A stretch of DNA of 64,000 nt from Plantactinospora endophytica (GTDB taxonomy: Bacteria > Actinomycetota > Actinomycetes > Mycobacteriales > Micromonosporaceae). The stretch's first letter is position 1, and each line of letters starts with the position of its first letter. The DNA lies in assembly GCF_016862915.1 (NCBI RefSeq), contig NZ_BONW01000016.1, positions 124,001 through 188,000 on the forward strand. The letters run 5' to 3'. A program made the position numbers and the translations under genes. Below the pieces are notes generated by a model, which saw nothing but the letters and a program-made list of their open reading frames with translations, was not told the origin of the DNA and searched no databases. This document shows, in pieces, positions 17,942-27,988 of this stretch.

Positions 17942-19348
17942 ATGCCCAAGCAGATCATCCTCGCCGCGCACTTTCCCGGGGTGAACAACCAGACGGTGTG
18001 GAGCGACCCGGAGTCCGGCAGTCAGATCGACTTCGCCTCCTTCGTGCACCTGGCCCGGACGGCGGAGCGGGGGAAGTTCGACTTCTTCTTCCTGGCCGAG
18101 GGGCTGCGGCTGCGGGAACAGCACGGGCAGATCTACGACCTGGACGTGGTCGGCCGGCCGGACAGCCTGACCGTGCTGGCCGCGCTGGCGGCGGTGACCA
18201 GCCGGCTCGGGCTGGCCGGGACGATGAACGCGACCTTTCGGGAGCCGTACGAGCTGGCCCGGCAGTTGGCCACCCTGGACCACCTCTCCGCCGGTCGGGC
18301 CGGCTGGAACGTGGTGACCTCGTCGGACGCCTTCACCGGGGAGAACTTCCGCCGGGGCGGCTTCCTGGACCATGGGCTGCGCTACGAGCGGGCCGCCGAG
18401 TTCGTCCGGGTGGCCCGCCGGCTCTGGGACTCGTGGCCGGCCGGCGCGGTGCTCGGCGACCAGCTCACCGGCCGGTTCGTCCGGGAGCCTGACCCGGGGG
18501 CGTTCGCGCACCACGGCGAGCAGTTCGACATCGCCGGGCACTTCACGGTGCCGCGCAGCCCGCAGGGGCATCCGGTGGTGATCCAGGCCGGCGACTCCCC
18601 GCAGGGGCGGGAGTTCGCCGCCGCCGAGGCGGACGCGATCTTCTCCCGGCACGGCACCCTGGAGGCCGGTCAGGCGTTCTACGCCGACGTGAAGTCCCGG
18701 CTGGTCCGGTACGGCCGCTCGCCCGACGATCTGAAGATCATCCCTGGCGTGACCTTCGTACTCGGCGACACCGACGCCGAGGCGCAGGAGCGGGCCCGGC
18801 ACATCCGGCGCCAGCAGGTCAGTCCGCAGACCGCGATCCGGCTGCTGGAGCAGGTGTGGAACCGGGACCTCTCCGGGTACGACCCGGACGGGCCGCTGCC
18901 GGCCGAGGACCCCGACGTCTCGGACCGGTCCGTCATCGCCGGCCGCACCCGGATGCACGCCGACCCGGTGGACACCGCCCGGAAGTGGCGGGAACTGGCC
19001 GAGGCGAAGGGGCTCGGCATCCGGGAGCTGGTCATCGAGGTGACCGGCCGGCAGTCGTTCATCGGCAGCCCGGAGCGGGTGGCCGGGGAACTGGACCACT
19101 TCGTGCAGTCCGACGCGGCCGACGGCTTCATCCTGGTGCCGCACCTGACCCCGGGCGGGTTGGACGAGTTCGTCGACCGGGTGGTGCCGTTGCTCCAGGA
19201 GCGCGGGGTGTTCCGGACCGAGTACACGACGACGACCCTGCGCGGGCATCTCGGGCTCGGCCCGCCGCGCGCCGGTCGCGTCACCCCCGGCCACGTCGAC
19301 GCCGCCGGGGCGGCGGCCGGTGCGGGCCGACCGGCGGTGCCGGCATGA
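17942..19348 (+). CDS. LLM-class monooxygenase, NtaA/SnaA/DszA family
   Basis: A 468-residue FMNH2-dependent monooxygenase of the NtaA (nitrilotriacetate)/DszA (sulfone) family. Typical features are FFFLAEGLRLRE near 48-60, LGLAGTMNATFREPYELARQ, LDHLSAGRAGWNVVTS, and FRTEYTTTTLRGHLGL at the C-terminus. GGAGGAAG precedes ATG 17942 and the stop overlaps the next gene (ATGA). Family members cleave C-N or C-S bonds of small acids and thiophene sulfones, fitting an organosulfur role here. Confidence 0.9.
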   Translation: MPKQIILAAHFPGVNNQTVWSDPESGSQIDFASFVHLARTAERGKFDFFFLAEGLRLREQHGQIYDLDVVGRPDSLTVLAALAAVTSRLGLAGTMNATFREPYELARQLATLDHLSAGRAGWNVVTSSDAFTGENFRRGGFLDHGLRYERAAEFVRVARRLWDSWPAGAVLGDQLTGRFVREPDPGAFAHHGEQFDIAGHFTVPRSPQGHPVVIQAGDSPQGREFAAAEADAIFSRHGTLEAGQAFYADVKSRLVRYGRSPDDLKIIPGVTFVLGDTDAEAQERARHIRRQQVSPQTAIRLLEQVWNRDLSGYDPDGPLPAEDPDVSDRSVIAGRTRMHADPVDTARKWRELAEAKGLGIRELVIEVTGRQSFIGSPERVAGELDHFVQSDAADGFILVPHLTPGGLDEFVDRVVPLLQERGVFRTEYTTTTLRGHLGLGPPRAGRVTPGHVDAAGAAAGAGRPAVPA

Positions 19349-20412
19349 AGTTCCTGCTGATCACCCTGATCACCCACCTGCCCGATCCGGTGACGGGGGA
19401 GCGGAAGTCGACCACCGACCGGCTCCGCGAGGTGGTCGAGGGCGCGGTGCGGGCCGAGGAGTTGGGCTTCGACGGGTACGGCGTCGGCGAGCGCCACGAG
19501 CGGCCGTTCATCTCCTCGTCGCCGCCCGTGGTACTCAGCCACATCGCCGCCCGGACGACCAGGATCCGGCTCTTCACCGCCGTCACCACGCTCAGCCTGC
19601 TCGACCCGGTGCGGGCGTACGAGGACTACGCCACCCTGGACCACCTTTCCGGCGGCCGGCTCGAACTGATCATCGGCAAGGGGAACGGTGCGGCGCAGGC
19701 GCAGTTGTTCCACGTCACGCCGGAGGACCAGTGGGACCGCAACCGGGAGAGCTACGAGCTGTTCCGACGGCTCTGGCGGGAGGAGAAGGTCACCTGGTCG
19801 GGACGGTTCCGCCCGTCGTTGACCGACGCCGAGACCTGGCCCCGGCCACTGCAACGGCCGATCCGGGTCTGGCACGGCAGCGCCACCAGCCGGGACTCGG
19901 TCGAGCTGGCGGCACGCTTCGGCGATCCGCTCTTCTCCGCGAACGTGACCAACCCGATCGAGCCGTACGCCGAACTGGTCCGGTACTACCGGGAGCGCTG
20001 GGAACACCACGGGCACGATCCGGCCGACGCGCTGGTCGGGGCGGGCAGTGCCGGCTTCTACGCGGCGCGGACCTCGCAGGAGGCGGTGGCGACGTACCGG
20101 CCGATCTTCGCGGCGCGGACGGCCGCCTTCCGCCGGCTGGGCGTCGAGCCGGTCTTCACCGATCTCGAGGACGCGATCGCCCGCAGTTCGATCCTGGTCG
20201 GCAGCCCGGACCAGATCGTCGAGAAGGTGCTCCGCTACCACCGGCGGTTCGGGCACGAGGTGATGCACCTGCCGGCGGACGGTGACGGGCTGACCGAGCG
20301 CCAGCACCGGCGGGCCCTCGAACTGTTCCAGACCGAGATCGCCCCGGTGCTGCGTCGGGAGATCCCCAGCCGTCCCCTGCACCAGCCGTCCGCCGCCACG
20401 GTGGCGGCCTGA
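19345..20412 (+). CDS. LLM-class flavin-dependent oxidoreductase
   Basis: A 355-residue luciferase-like oxidoreductase beginning at the ATG that overlaps the previous stop. Visible elements are GFDGYGVGERHERPF, TTRIRLFTAVTTLSLLDPVR, TLDHLSGGRLELIIGKGNG and the C-terminal ILVGSPDQIVEKVLRYH. It differs in length and sequence from its two upstream neighbours, so it is a separate subfamily (CE1758-like). It probably acts in the same pathway. Confidence 0.9.
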   Translation: MKFLLITLITHLPDPVTGERKSTTDRLREVVEGAVRAEELGFDGYGVGERHERPFISSSPPVVLSHIAARTTRIRLFTAVTTLSLLDPVRAYEDYATLDHLSGGRLELIIGKGNGAAQAQLFHVTPEDQWDRNRESYELFRRLWREEKVTWSGRFRPSLTDAETWPRPLQRPIRVWHGSATSRDSVELAARFGDPLFSANVTNPIEPYAELVRYYRERWEHHGHDPADALVGAGSAGFYAARTSQEAVATYRPIFAARTAAFRRLGVEPVFTDLEDAIARSSILVGSPDQIVEKVLRYHRRFGHEVMHLPADGDGLTERQHRRALELFQTEIAPVLRREIPSRPLHQPSAATVAA

Positions 20413-20428
20413 CCGATCCGGAGCACCC

Positions 20429-21562
20429 ATGTCACCGACCCCGCTCTCCGTCCTCGACCTCTCCCCGGTACCGTCCGGCGGCACGGTCGGCGACGCCCTG
20501 CGCAACACCGTCGACCTGGCCCGCCGGGCCGAACAGTTCGGCTACCGGCGCTACTGGCTCGCCGAGCACCACTTCGCCGCCGGGGTGGCCAGCGCGGCGC
20601 CGGCCGTCCTGATCGGACAGGTGGCCGCCGCCACCAGTGCGCTCCGGGTCGGCTCGGGCGCGGTGCAGCTCGGCCACCAGACGGCGCTGGCGGTGGTCGA
20701 GCAGTTCGGCACGCTGGACGCGCTCTTTCCCGGCCGGATCGACCTCGGTCTCGGCCGGTCCGGCCAGCGTCGGGTCGAGGCGGTCCGGGAACTGGCGGCG
20801 GGCGGGCCGGAGCCGGCGCACCGGGCCGGGCCGCAGGTCGTCGACGGGCTGCTGATCCCGGCGCCGTTCTCCTTCGCCAAGCTGCTCACCTCGCCGAGGT
20901 TCGCGCTCTACTCCGCGCTGTTGCAGCAGCCCGGTGCCGAGTCGCCGGACTTCGCCGACCAGGTCGGCGACATCCTCGCGCTGCTGCGTGGGGAGTACCG
21001 CGACGAGTCCGGGCTGGACGCGCACGCGGTGCCGGGGGAGGGGGCCGACCTCCAGGTGTGGCTGCTCGGCAGCAGTGGCGGGCAGAGCGCGCAGCTCGCC
21101 GGGGCGCTCGGGTTGCCCTTCGCGGCGAACTACCACGTCAGCCCGGCGACGGTGCTGGAGGCGGTGCGGGCCTACCGGGCGGCGTTCCGGCCGTCGGCGG
21201 CGCTGGCCGAGCCGTACGTGGTGGTCTCCGCCGACGTGGTGGTGGCGGCGAAGAACGAGACGGCCCGGGAGTTGGCGGCGCCGTACGGGCTCTGGGTACG
21301 CGGTATCCGTACCGGGCAGGGCGCGATTCCGTTCCCCAGCCCGGAGCAGGCTGCCGGGTACGAGTGGAGTGCCGAGGAGCGGGAACTGGTGGCCGATCGG
21401 GTGGCGACCCAGTTCGTCGGCGCCCCGGCGACGGTGGCGGCGAAACTGCGCGTCCTGCGGGACGTCACCGGTGCCGACGAGCTGCTGGTCACCACCATCA
21501 CGCACGAGCACGCGGCCCGGGTCGACTCGTACGCGCTGCTCGCCAAGGAGTGGTTCGGATGA
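20429..21562 (+). CDS. MsnO8-type LLM-class oxidoreductase
   Basis: A 377-residue LLM oxidoreductase of the MsnO8/luciferase-alpha-like group, recognised by the N-terminal LSVLDLSPVPSG, then RRYWLAEHHF, LRVGSGAVQLGHQTAL and FPGRIDLGLGRSG. GGAG is six bases upstream of ATG 20429. It is the last gene of the first sulfur operon; a gap with a second leader-peptide region follows. Confidence 0.9.
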   Translation: MSPTPLSVLDLSPVPSGGTVGDALRNTVDLARRAEQFGYRRYWLAEHHFAAGVASAAPAVLIGQVAAATSALRVGSGAVQLGHQTALAVVEQFGTLDALFPGRIDLGLGRSGQRRVEAVRELAAGGPEPAHRAGPQVVDGLLIPAPFSFAKLLTSPRFALYSALLQQPGAESPDFADQVGDILALLRGEYRDESGLDAHAVPGEGADLQVWLLGSSGGQSAQLAGALGLPFAANYHVSPATVLEAVRAYRAAFRPSAALAEPYVVVSADVVVAAKNETARELAAPYGLWVRGIRTGQGAIPFPSPEQAAGYEWSAEERELVADRVATQFVGAPATVAAKLRVLRDVTGADELLVTTITHEHAARVDSYALLAKEWFG

Positions 21563-21627
21563 GCCGGTCGGCGCGGCGCCGGCGGCGTCGTACGGCCGGA
21601 ACGGTGCCGCCGAGATATTTCTTAAAC

Positions 21628-21644
21628 CCCATAGGTCTGATGGG
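21628..21644. promoter_or_regulatory. Inverted-repeat operator candidate, copy B
   Basis: CCCAT and ATGGG arms with a 7-nt spacer (aggtctg) in an A+T-rich stretch about 200 bases before the second leader peptide. It matches the layout of copies A and C. Confidence 0.45.
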
Positions 21645-21840
21645 TTATTCCCGGATCGGGGAAAGATCTTGTGCTGCTGGATGTAAACACTCCGCTGACC
21701 TGCTGTCGAGTTCAAAATTCGTCGAGCGGGGCCGGCGTTTTCGGAGGTGTGGAACGGGTCGATCTGATCGGAAGAACGCCATGTTCTCACACTGTGGAAG
21801 GACGTTGACCTGCTCCGACGAGCCGCCGAGGATGGATCAT

Positions 21841-21924
21841 ATGCAGCGGCGATACGAACTCCACCTGGTCAGCCGCCTGCACATCGATCTGGTGCGCCAC
21901 GCCAGCGCAGGCTGTCCCCGCTGA
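21841..21924 (+). CDS. Short leader peptide (27 aa) of the second sulfur-uptake operon
   Basis: The peptide reads MQRRYELHLVSRLHIDLVRH then ASAGCPR. The SRLHIDLVR core and a single Cys near the end match the actinobacterial leader-peptide group. ATG 21841 is favoured because GAGG lies nine bases upstream; in-frame ATGs at 21832 and 21781 would add 3 or 20 residues. It precedes the flavin reductase and sulfonate-type transporter by about 220 bases that hold several hairpins. Confidence 0.75.
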   Translation: MQRRYELHLVSRLHIDLVRHASAGCPR

Positions 21925-21995
21925 CCTCGACCGCCCGGCCTCCCGCCGGCCGCGTCGTCGGGCCGACGCCCGCTGATCCGCCACACGTCATCCCG

Positions 21996-22013
21996 CCGCA
22001 CACCGTCGTGCGG
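21996..22013 (+). promoter_or_regulatory. Small hairpin after the second leader peptide
   Basis: A perfect 6-bp stem ccgcac/gtgcgg with a 6-nt loop, 70 bases after the leader stop. It could be a pause structure; no more can be said. Confidence 0.35.
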
Positions 22014-22045
22014 GCGACCTCACCCTGCTGACCCATCCCGCCGGT

Positions 22046-22077
22046 GCCGGCAACTCCACCCTCCACGGTGGACCGGC
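22046..22077 (+). promoter_or_regulatory. Attenuator hairpin 1 (alternative structure)
   Basis: An 11-bp stem: gccgg at 22046-22050 and tccacc at 22055-22060 pair with ggtgga at 22067-22072 and ccggc at 22073-22077, with a 4-nt bulge and a 6-nt loop. It shares bases 22074-22077 with the next hairpin, so the two cannot form together. Confidence 0.5.
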
Positions 22078-22105
22078 AGCGGGGGTGGGCGCTGCCCACC
22101 TGCCG
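22074..22105 (+). promoter_or_regulatory. Attenuator hairpin 2 (alternative structure)
   Basis: A perfect 7-bp stem ggtgggc/gcccacc (22084-22100, 3-nt loop) extended by cggca (22074-22078) with tgccg (22101-22105) across a 5-nt bulge. It ends about 27 bases before the ribosome site of the flavin reductase. Confidence 0.5.
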
Positions 22106-22129
22106 CCGTCCGCGGTAGGTCCCGGACGG
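22106..22129 (+). promoter_or_regulatory. Hairpin next to the flavin-reductase ribosome site
   Basis: A 7-bp stem ccgtccg/cggacgg with a 10-nt loop, ending two bases before the AGGAG at 22132-22136. It may modulate access to that ribosome site. Confidence 0.4.
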
Positions 22130-22143
22130 TTAGGAGAGACGTC

Positions 22144-22665
22144 ATGACCATCACGGACGTGACCCCGATCGACACCCCGGCCGACACCCCGATCGACGCG
22201 ACCCGGTTCCGGGCGCTGCTGCGCCGGCAGGCCGCCGCGGTGACCGTGGTGACCGCCGCCGGGCAGCCGCCGGTCGGCTTCACCGCGACCTCGTTCACCT
22301 CGGTCTCGCTTGACCCGCCGCTGGTCTCCTTCTGCCTGTCCCGGACGTCGTCGAGCTGGCCGACCGTGGCCCGTACCGGGCACGTCGCCGTACACCTGCT
22401 GGCGCAGGGGCAGCACGAGGTCGCCCGGACCTTCGCGACCAGCGGCATCGACCGGTTCGCCAGCCACCCCGGATGGCGCCCCGGCCCGTACGGGGTGCCG
22501 CTGCTGGACGGTCCGGTCGCCTGGCTCGTCTGCCGGGTCGTCGAACGGGTGGTCGCCGGTGACCACGCGATCGTGCTGGCCGAGCCGTTGACCGGTGAGC
22601 ACACCGAGGACGGCGACGCGCCACTGCTCTACCACATGGGCCGGTACGCCTCCCTGGCTGCCTGA
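22144..22665 (+). CDS. Flavin reductase (FMN-binding, HpaC/SsuE-like role)
   Basis: A 173-residue flavin reductase-like domain protein that would supply FMNH2 to the LLM monooxygenases. The signature VTVVTAAGQPPVGFTATSFT then SVSLDPPLVSFCLSRTSSSW is the flavin-binding part, and the C-terminus has the typical DAPLLYHMGRY. AGGAG lies seven bases before the ATG. It is first in the second sulfur operon, just after the leader region. Two-component flavin systems need exactly this partner. Confidence 0.92.
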   Translation: MTITDVTPIDTPADTPIDATRFRALLRRQAAAVTVVTAAGQPPVGFTATSFTSVSLDPPLVSFCLSRTSSSWPTVARTGHVAVHLLAQGQHEVARTFATSGIDRFASHPGWRPGPYGVPLLDGPVAWLVCRVVERVVAGDHAIVLAEPLTGEHTEDGDAPLLYHMGRYASLAA

Positions 22666-22728
22666 CCCCACTGCCTTCCCCTGATCCGTTCCGCCGGCCC
22701 CGCCGGTCCTGTCGTGCAGGAGTCCGCC

Positions 22729-23820
22729 ATGTCACCCTCACCCCCTTCCGCCCGTTCCCGATCGGGACCGCCGCTGCTCCGGCGGCGTACCCTCCTCGGC
22801 GCCGCCCTCAGTGTCGCGGCAGCCGGACTCGCCGGCTGTGCCGGCGACGACACCCCCACGGTCCGGCTGGCCTTCGACGCGCCACTTCCGGCGGAGGTGC
22901 CGGGCGGCACGGTGCTGCGGGTCGGCGACAAGGAACTCCAGAAGGCGATCGAGTTCTCCGGCGAGGCGGAGAAATTCACCTTCGAGGTCTCCTGGGCGAA
23001 CATCAGCGGCGGCCCGCAGACCCTGGAGGCGTTCCGGGCCGACGCCCTGGACATCGGCTCGGTCGCCGACATCCCGCCGATCCACGCCGCCTGGACCGGA
23101 CTGCCCACCCGGATCGTCGCGGCCAAGTTCCGGCAGGACCCGATCAACCACCCGATCTACCAGCTCGGCATCGCACCCGGTGCCGGCGTCGCCAGCCTGG
23201 CCGACCTGCGCGGCAAGCGGATCGCCTACAGCCCGGGACAGGCGCAGGGCGCGCTGGTGCTCCGGGTACTGCACCAGGCCGGCCTGACCAAGGGCGACGT
23301 CAAGCTGGTCGAACTGGCCAGCACCGGCGACGTGTACCCGACCGCGCTGGCCAGCCGCCAGGTCGACGTGGCGCCGATCGGCGGCATCAACATCAAGCGC
23401 TACCTGGCCAAGTACGGCCGGGACGGCGGCACCGCCATCTCGCACGGCCTGCGGGACGACCCCGGCCACCTGTACGCGCCGGAGCGGATTCTCCAGGACT
23501 CCGCGAAGGCGGCGGCGATCCGGGAGTACGTGCAGCGCTGGGCGCGGGCCTGGGTGTGGATCGAGCAGAACCCGGACGAGTGGATCGAGCGGTACTACGT
23601 CAAGGACCAGGGACTGTCCCGTGAGGACGGTCAGTGGCTGGTCGACAACGCCGGAGTGCCGGACATCCCGGCGGACTGGTCGGAAGTGATCACCCGACAC
23701 CAGCAGACCATCGACCTGCTCGCCAAGGAGACCGGTAACAAGCCGCTGAACGCGGCCGACCTCTACGACCGGCGCTACGAGCCGCTCGGCGCCGCCGCGT
23801 TCGGGGAGGGACCGAAGTGA
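22729..23820 (+). CDS. ABC transporter substrate-binding lipoprotein, sulfonate/taurine type
   Basis: A 363-residue SsuA/TauA-like binding protein. ATG 22729 is preferred over a GTG 15 bases upstream because CAGGAG is about six bases before it. The signal carries RRRTLLG (about 18-24) and the lipobox LAGC (Cys37), suggesting Tat-exported lipoprotein. Fold elements: GPQTLEAFRADALDIGSVAD, NHPIYQLGI, LADLRGKRIAYSPGQAQGAL and ASRQVDVAPIGG. It should bind aliphatic sulfonates or related acids. The stop overlaps the permease start. Confidence 0.9.
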   Translation: MSPSPPSARSRSGPPLLRRRTLLGAALSVAAAGLAGCAGDDTPTVRLAFDAPLPAEVPGGTVLRVGDKELQKAIEFSGEAEKFTFEVSWANISGGPQTLEAFRADALDIGSVADIPPIHAAWTGLPTRIVAAKFRQDPINHPIYQLGIAPGAGVASLADLRGKRIAYSPGQAQGALVLRVLHQAGLTKGDVKLVELASTGDVYPTALASRQVDVAPIGGINIKRYLAKYGRDGGTAISHGLRDDPGHLYAPERILQDSAKAAAIREYVQRWARAWVWIEQNPDEWIERYYVKDQGLSREDGQWLVDNAGVPDIPADWSEVITRHQQTIDLLAKETGNKPLNAADLYDRRYEPLGAAAFGEGPK

Positions 23821-24676
23821 CCACCCAGGTCGATCCGATCACCACCCGACTGACCCCGGCCGCCGCGCGCACCCCGGACCGCGAGCCGCCGAAGCCCGGC
23901 GTACGCCGTCCGGACGCCCGCCGCCGACGGCGCCTCGGGCCGGGCCGGCCGATCCCGTTCGGCGCGGCGGTCGGGCCGCTGCTGCTGCTCGCGGTCTGGT
24001 CGCTCGGCTCGCTCACCGGTCTGCTCGACGAGCGGACCCTGTCGGCGCCGTGGACCGTGCTGACCACCACCGGGGACCTGATCGCCAGCGGACGGCTCCA
24101 GGAGAGCCTGCTGATCTCCACCCAGCGGGCCGGGCTCGGCCTCGCCTTCGGCGTGCTGATCGGCACCGTGCTGGCCCTGGTCGCCGGGCTGAGCCGGTGG
24201 GGCGAGGCGATCATCGACGGCCCGGTGCAGATCAAGCGGGCGATTCCCGCGTTGGCGCTGCTCCCGCTGCTGATCCTCTGGCTCGGCATCGACGAGCGGA
24301 TGAAGGTGGTCACCATCGTGCTCGGCGTCTTCGTACCGGTCTACATCCACACGCACAACGGCCTGCGCAGCATCGACTCGCGCTACGTCGAGCTGGCCGA
24401 GTCGCTGCGGCTGAGCCCCGCCCAGTTCGTCCGCCGGGTGGTGCTGCCCGGCGCGCTCCCCGGCTTCCTGCTCGGGCTGCGCTTCGCGGTCGTCTCCGCC
24501 TGGCTCGCCCTGGTGGTGGTCGAGCAGATCAACTCGACCAGCGGGATCGGCTACATGATGGAGCTGGCCCGCCAGTACGGCCAGACCGACATCATCATCG
24601 TCGGCCTGGTGCTCTACGGCATCCTCGGACTGCTCTCCGACGGCGCCGTCCGGCTCGTGCAGAGGAGGGCACTGTC

Positions 24677-24701
<25 letters not shown>
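23817..24701 (+). CDS. ABC transporter permease, SsuC/TauC type
   Basis: A 294-residue BPD-type permease, about six membrane segments, with the coupling loop VELAESLRLSPAQFVRRVVL followed by PGALPGFLLGLRF. GTG 23817 overlaps the upstream TGA. The cytoplasmic N-terminus of about 45 residues is Arg/Pro-rich. It forms the channel for the sulfonate-type importer. Confidence 0.92.
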
Positions 24702-25554
<853 letters not shown>

Positions 25555-25558
<4 letters not shown>

Positions 25559-26937
25559 GCCGACGACCCGGCACCCTGCACCTGAACGCGTTCCTGATGG
25601 GGGTGGGGCACCACGAGGCGGCCTGGCGGCTGCCGGAGAGCGACGCGTTCGCGCACACCGACGTCGGGCACTTCCAGGAGTTGGCCCGGATCGCCGAGCG
25701 GGGCAGGCTCGACTCGCTGTTCCTGGCCGACAGCCCGGTGCTGTGGAACAACATCGGCCGCCGCCCGTCCGGCGCGCTGGAGCCGACCGTGCTGCTCACC
25801 GCGTTGGCCGGGGTGACCCAGCACATCGGACTGATCGCGACCGCGTCGACCACCTACAACGAGCCGTTCAACCTGGCCCGCCGGTTCGCCTCGGTGGACC
25901 ACGTCAGCGGCGGCCGGGCCGGCTGGAACATCGTCACCACCGCCGGCGCGGACGCGGCCCGCAACTTCAACCTCGACGACCTGCCGGCACACCGCGACCG
26001 GTACGAGCGGGCCGCCGAGTTCATCGAGGTCTCGCGCAAGCTCTGGGACAGTTGGGCCGACGACGCGGCGCTCGGGGACAAGGCGGCCGGAGTCTGGGGC
26101 GACCAGAACCGGATCTTCCCGCCCCGGCACGCCGGCCGGCACTTCAAGGTGGCCGGCGCGCTGAACGTGCCCCGGCCACCGCAGGGCTATCCGCTGCTGG
26201 TGCAGGCCGGGTCCTCGGAGGACGGCAAGGAGCTGGCCGCCCGGTACGCCGAGGCGGTCTTCACCGCCCAGCAGACGCTGGCCGAGGCGCAGGCGTTCTA
26301 CACCGACCTGAAGGCGCGTACGGCGGCGCTGGGGCGGGACCCGGACGGGATCAAGATCCTGCCCGGCATCGTGCCGGTGCTCGGCGCAACCGAGGCGGAG
26401 GCGCACGCCCTGGCGGACGAGTTGGACCGGCTGATCGTCCCGGAGTACGCCAAACGCCAGCTCGCCACCACGCTCGGCATCTCGCCCGACGACCTCGATC
26501 TCGACCGGGAACTGCCGGCCGAACTGCCCGACGAGGAGCAGATCGAGGGGGCGAAGAGCCGCCGTACCCTGATCGTCACGCTGGCCCGCCGGGAGCGGCT
26601 GACCGTACGGCAACTCATCGGGCGGCTCGGCGGCGGTCGCGGGCACCGCACCTTCGCCGGTACCCCCGAGCAGGTCGCCGACGCCATCGAGGACTGGTGG
26701 GACAACGGGGCCGCCGACGGCTTCAACGTGATGCCGCCGGTGCTCCCCTCCGGCCTGGTCGCCTTCGTCGACCACGTGGTGCCGATCCTGCAACGGCGCG
26801 GGCTGTTCCGCACCGAGTACACCGGCCGTACCCTGCGGGACAACTACGGCCTGGCCCGCCCCGCCAACCAGTTCACCGCCGATGCCGTCGAGCCGCCGTC
26901 GAGGTCCCGACGACTGCCCGCGGCGTCCGTCTCATAG
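25555..26937 (+). CDS. LLM-class monooxygenase, NtaA/SnaA/DszA family (fifth)
   Basis: A 460-residue NtaA/DszA-like monooxygenase. ATG 25555 overlaps the upstream TGA and follows GAGGAGG. Family features: [63 protein letters not shown] and [16 protein letters not shown]. It is related to but distinct from the enzyme at 17942. It likely desulfonates or desulfurizes the imported compound with the flavin reductase. Confidence 0.9.
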
Positions 26938-26944
26938 GAGCGAC

Positions 26945-27982
26945 ATGGTCGACTACCGGCCCTTCGGCCGTACCGGAGTCCTGGTCAGCCCGCTGACCCT
27001 GGGCGCGATGAACTTCGGTGCCCGGGGCAACCCGGACCACGACGACAGCATCCGGATCATCCACCGGGCGCTGGACGAGGGCATCAACGTGATCGACACC
27101 GCCGACGTCTACTCGCAGGGCGAGTCGGAGGAGATCGTCGGCAGGGCGCTCGCCGACGGCCGCCGGGACGAGGTGTTCCTGGCCACCAAGTTCCACGGCC
27201 AGATCGGCGACAGCCCGCACCACCGGGGCAACTCGCGGCGGTGGATCGTCCGGGAGGTGGAGCAGAGCCTGCGTCGGCTGCGTACCGACTGGATCGACCT
27301 CTACCAGGTGCACCGGCCGGAGCCGGACACCGACTTCGACGAGACCCTCGGCGCGCTCAGCGACCTGGTGCACCAGGGCAAGGTGCGCTACATCGGCACC
27401 TCCACCTTCGAGCCGTCGGCGATCGTGGAGGGGCAGTGGATCGCGCAGCGGCGGGGGCGGGAGCGGGTGGTCAGCGAGCAGCCGCCGTACTCGATCCTGG
27501 CCCGTGGCGTGGAGCGTGAGGTGCTGCCGGTGGCCCAGCGGTACGGCCTGGCGGTGATCCCGTGGAGTCCGCTGGCCGGCGGCTGGCTGGCCGGCGGGTA
27601 CCACCCGGGGCTGACCGAGCCGATCTCCCGGCGGGCGGAGCGCTTCCCGGGCCGGTTCGATCCCCGGCTGCCGGCGAACGTGCGCAAGCTGGCGGCGGTG
27701 GAGGCGCTCGGCGCGCTCGCCGCCGAGGCCGGGCTATCGCTGATCCACCTGGCCATCGCGTTCGTGCTGGAGCATCCGGCGGTCAGTTCGGCGATCATCG
27801 GCCCCCGGACGCTGGAGCATCTGGAGTCCCAGCTCGGTGCCGCGAAGGTGACGCTGTCCCGGGACGTCCTGGACCGGATCGACGAGATCGTGCCGCCCGG
27901 CACCACGCTGAACCCGGCCGACGCCGGATACCAGCCACCCTCGCTGGCCGACGCCTCGGCCCGCCGCCGCACGTCCGGCTGA
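26945..27982 (+). CDS. Aldo/keto reductase
   Basis: A 345-residue NADPH-dependent aldo/keto reductase. The catalytic set is visible: DTADVYSQG with Asp51-Tyr56, Lys82 in LATKFHG and His122 in [13 protein letters not shown] precedes the ATG. It ends the second sulfur operon, where it could reduce the aldehyde left by C-S cleavage of a sulfonate. The specific substrate is inferred only from position. Confidence 0.9.
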   Translation: MVDYRPFGRTGVLVSPLTLGAMNFGARGNPDHDDSIRIIHRALDEGINVIDTADVYSQGESEEIVGRALADGRRDEVFLATKFHGQIGDSPHHRGNSRRWIVREVEQSLRRLRTDWIDLYQVHRPEPDTDFDETLGALSDLVHQGKVRYIGTSTFEPSAIVEGQWIAQRRGRERVVSEQPPYSILARGVEREVLPVAQRYGLAVIPWSPLAGGWLAGGYHPGLTEPISRRAERFPGRFDPRLPANVRKLAAVEALGALAAEAGLSLIHLAIAFVLEHPAVSSAIIGPRTLEHLESQLGAAKVTLSRDVLDRIDEIVPPGTTLNPADAGYQPPSLADASARRRTSG

Positions 27983-27988
27983 TCCCGG

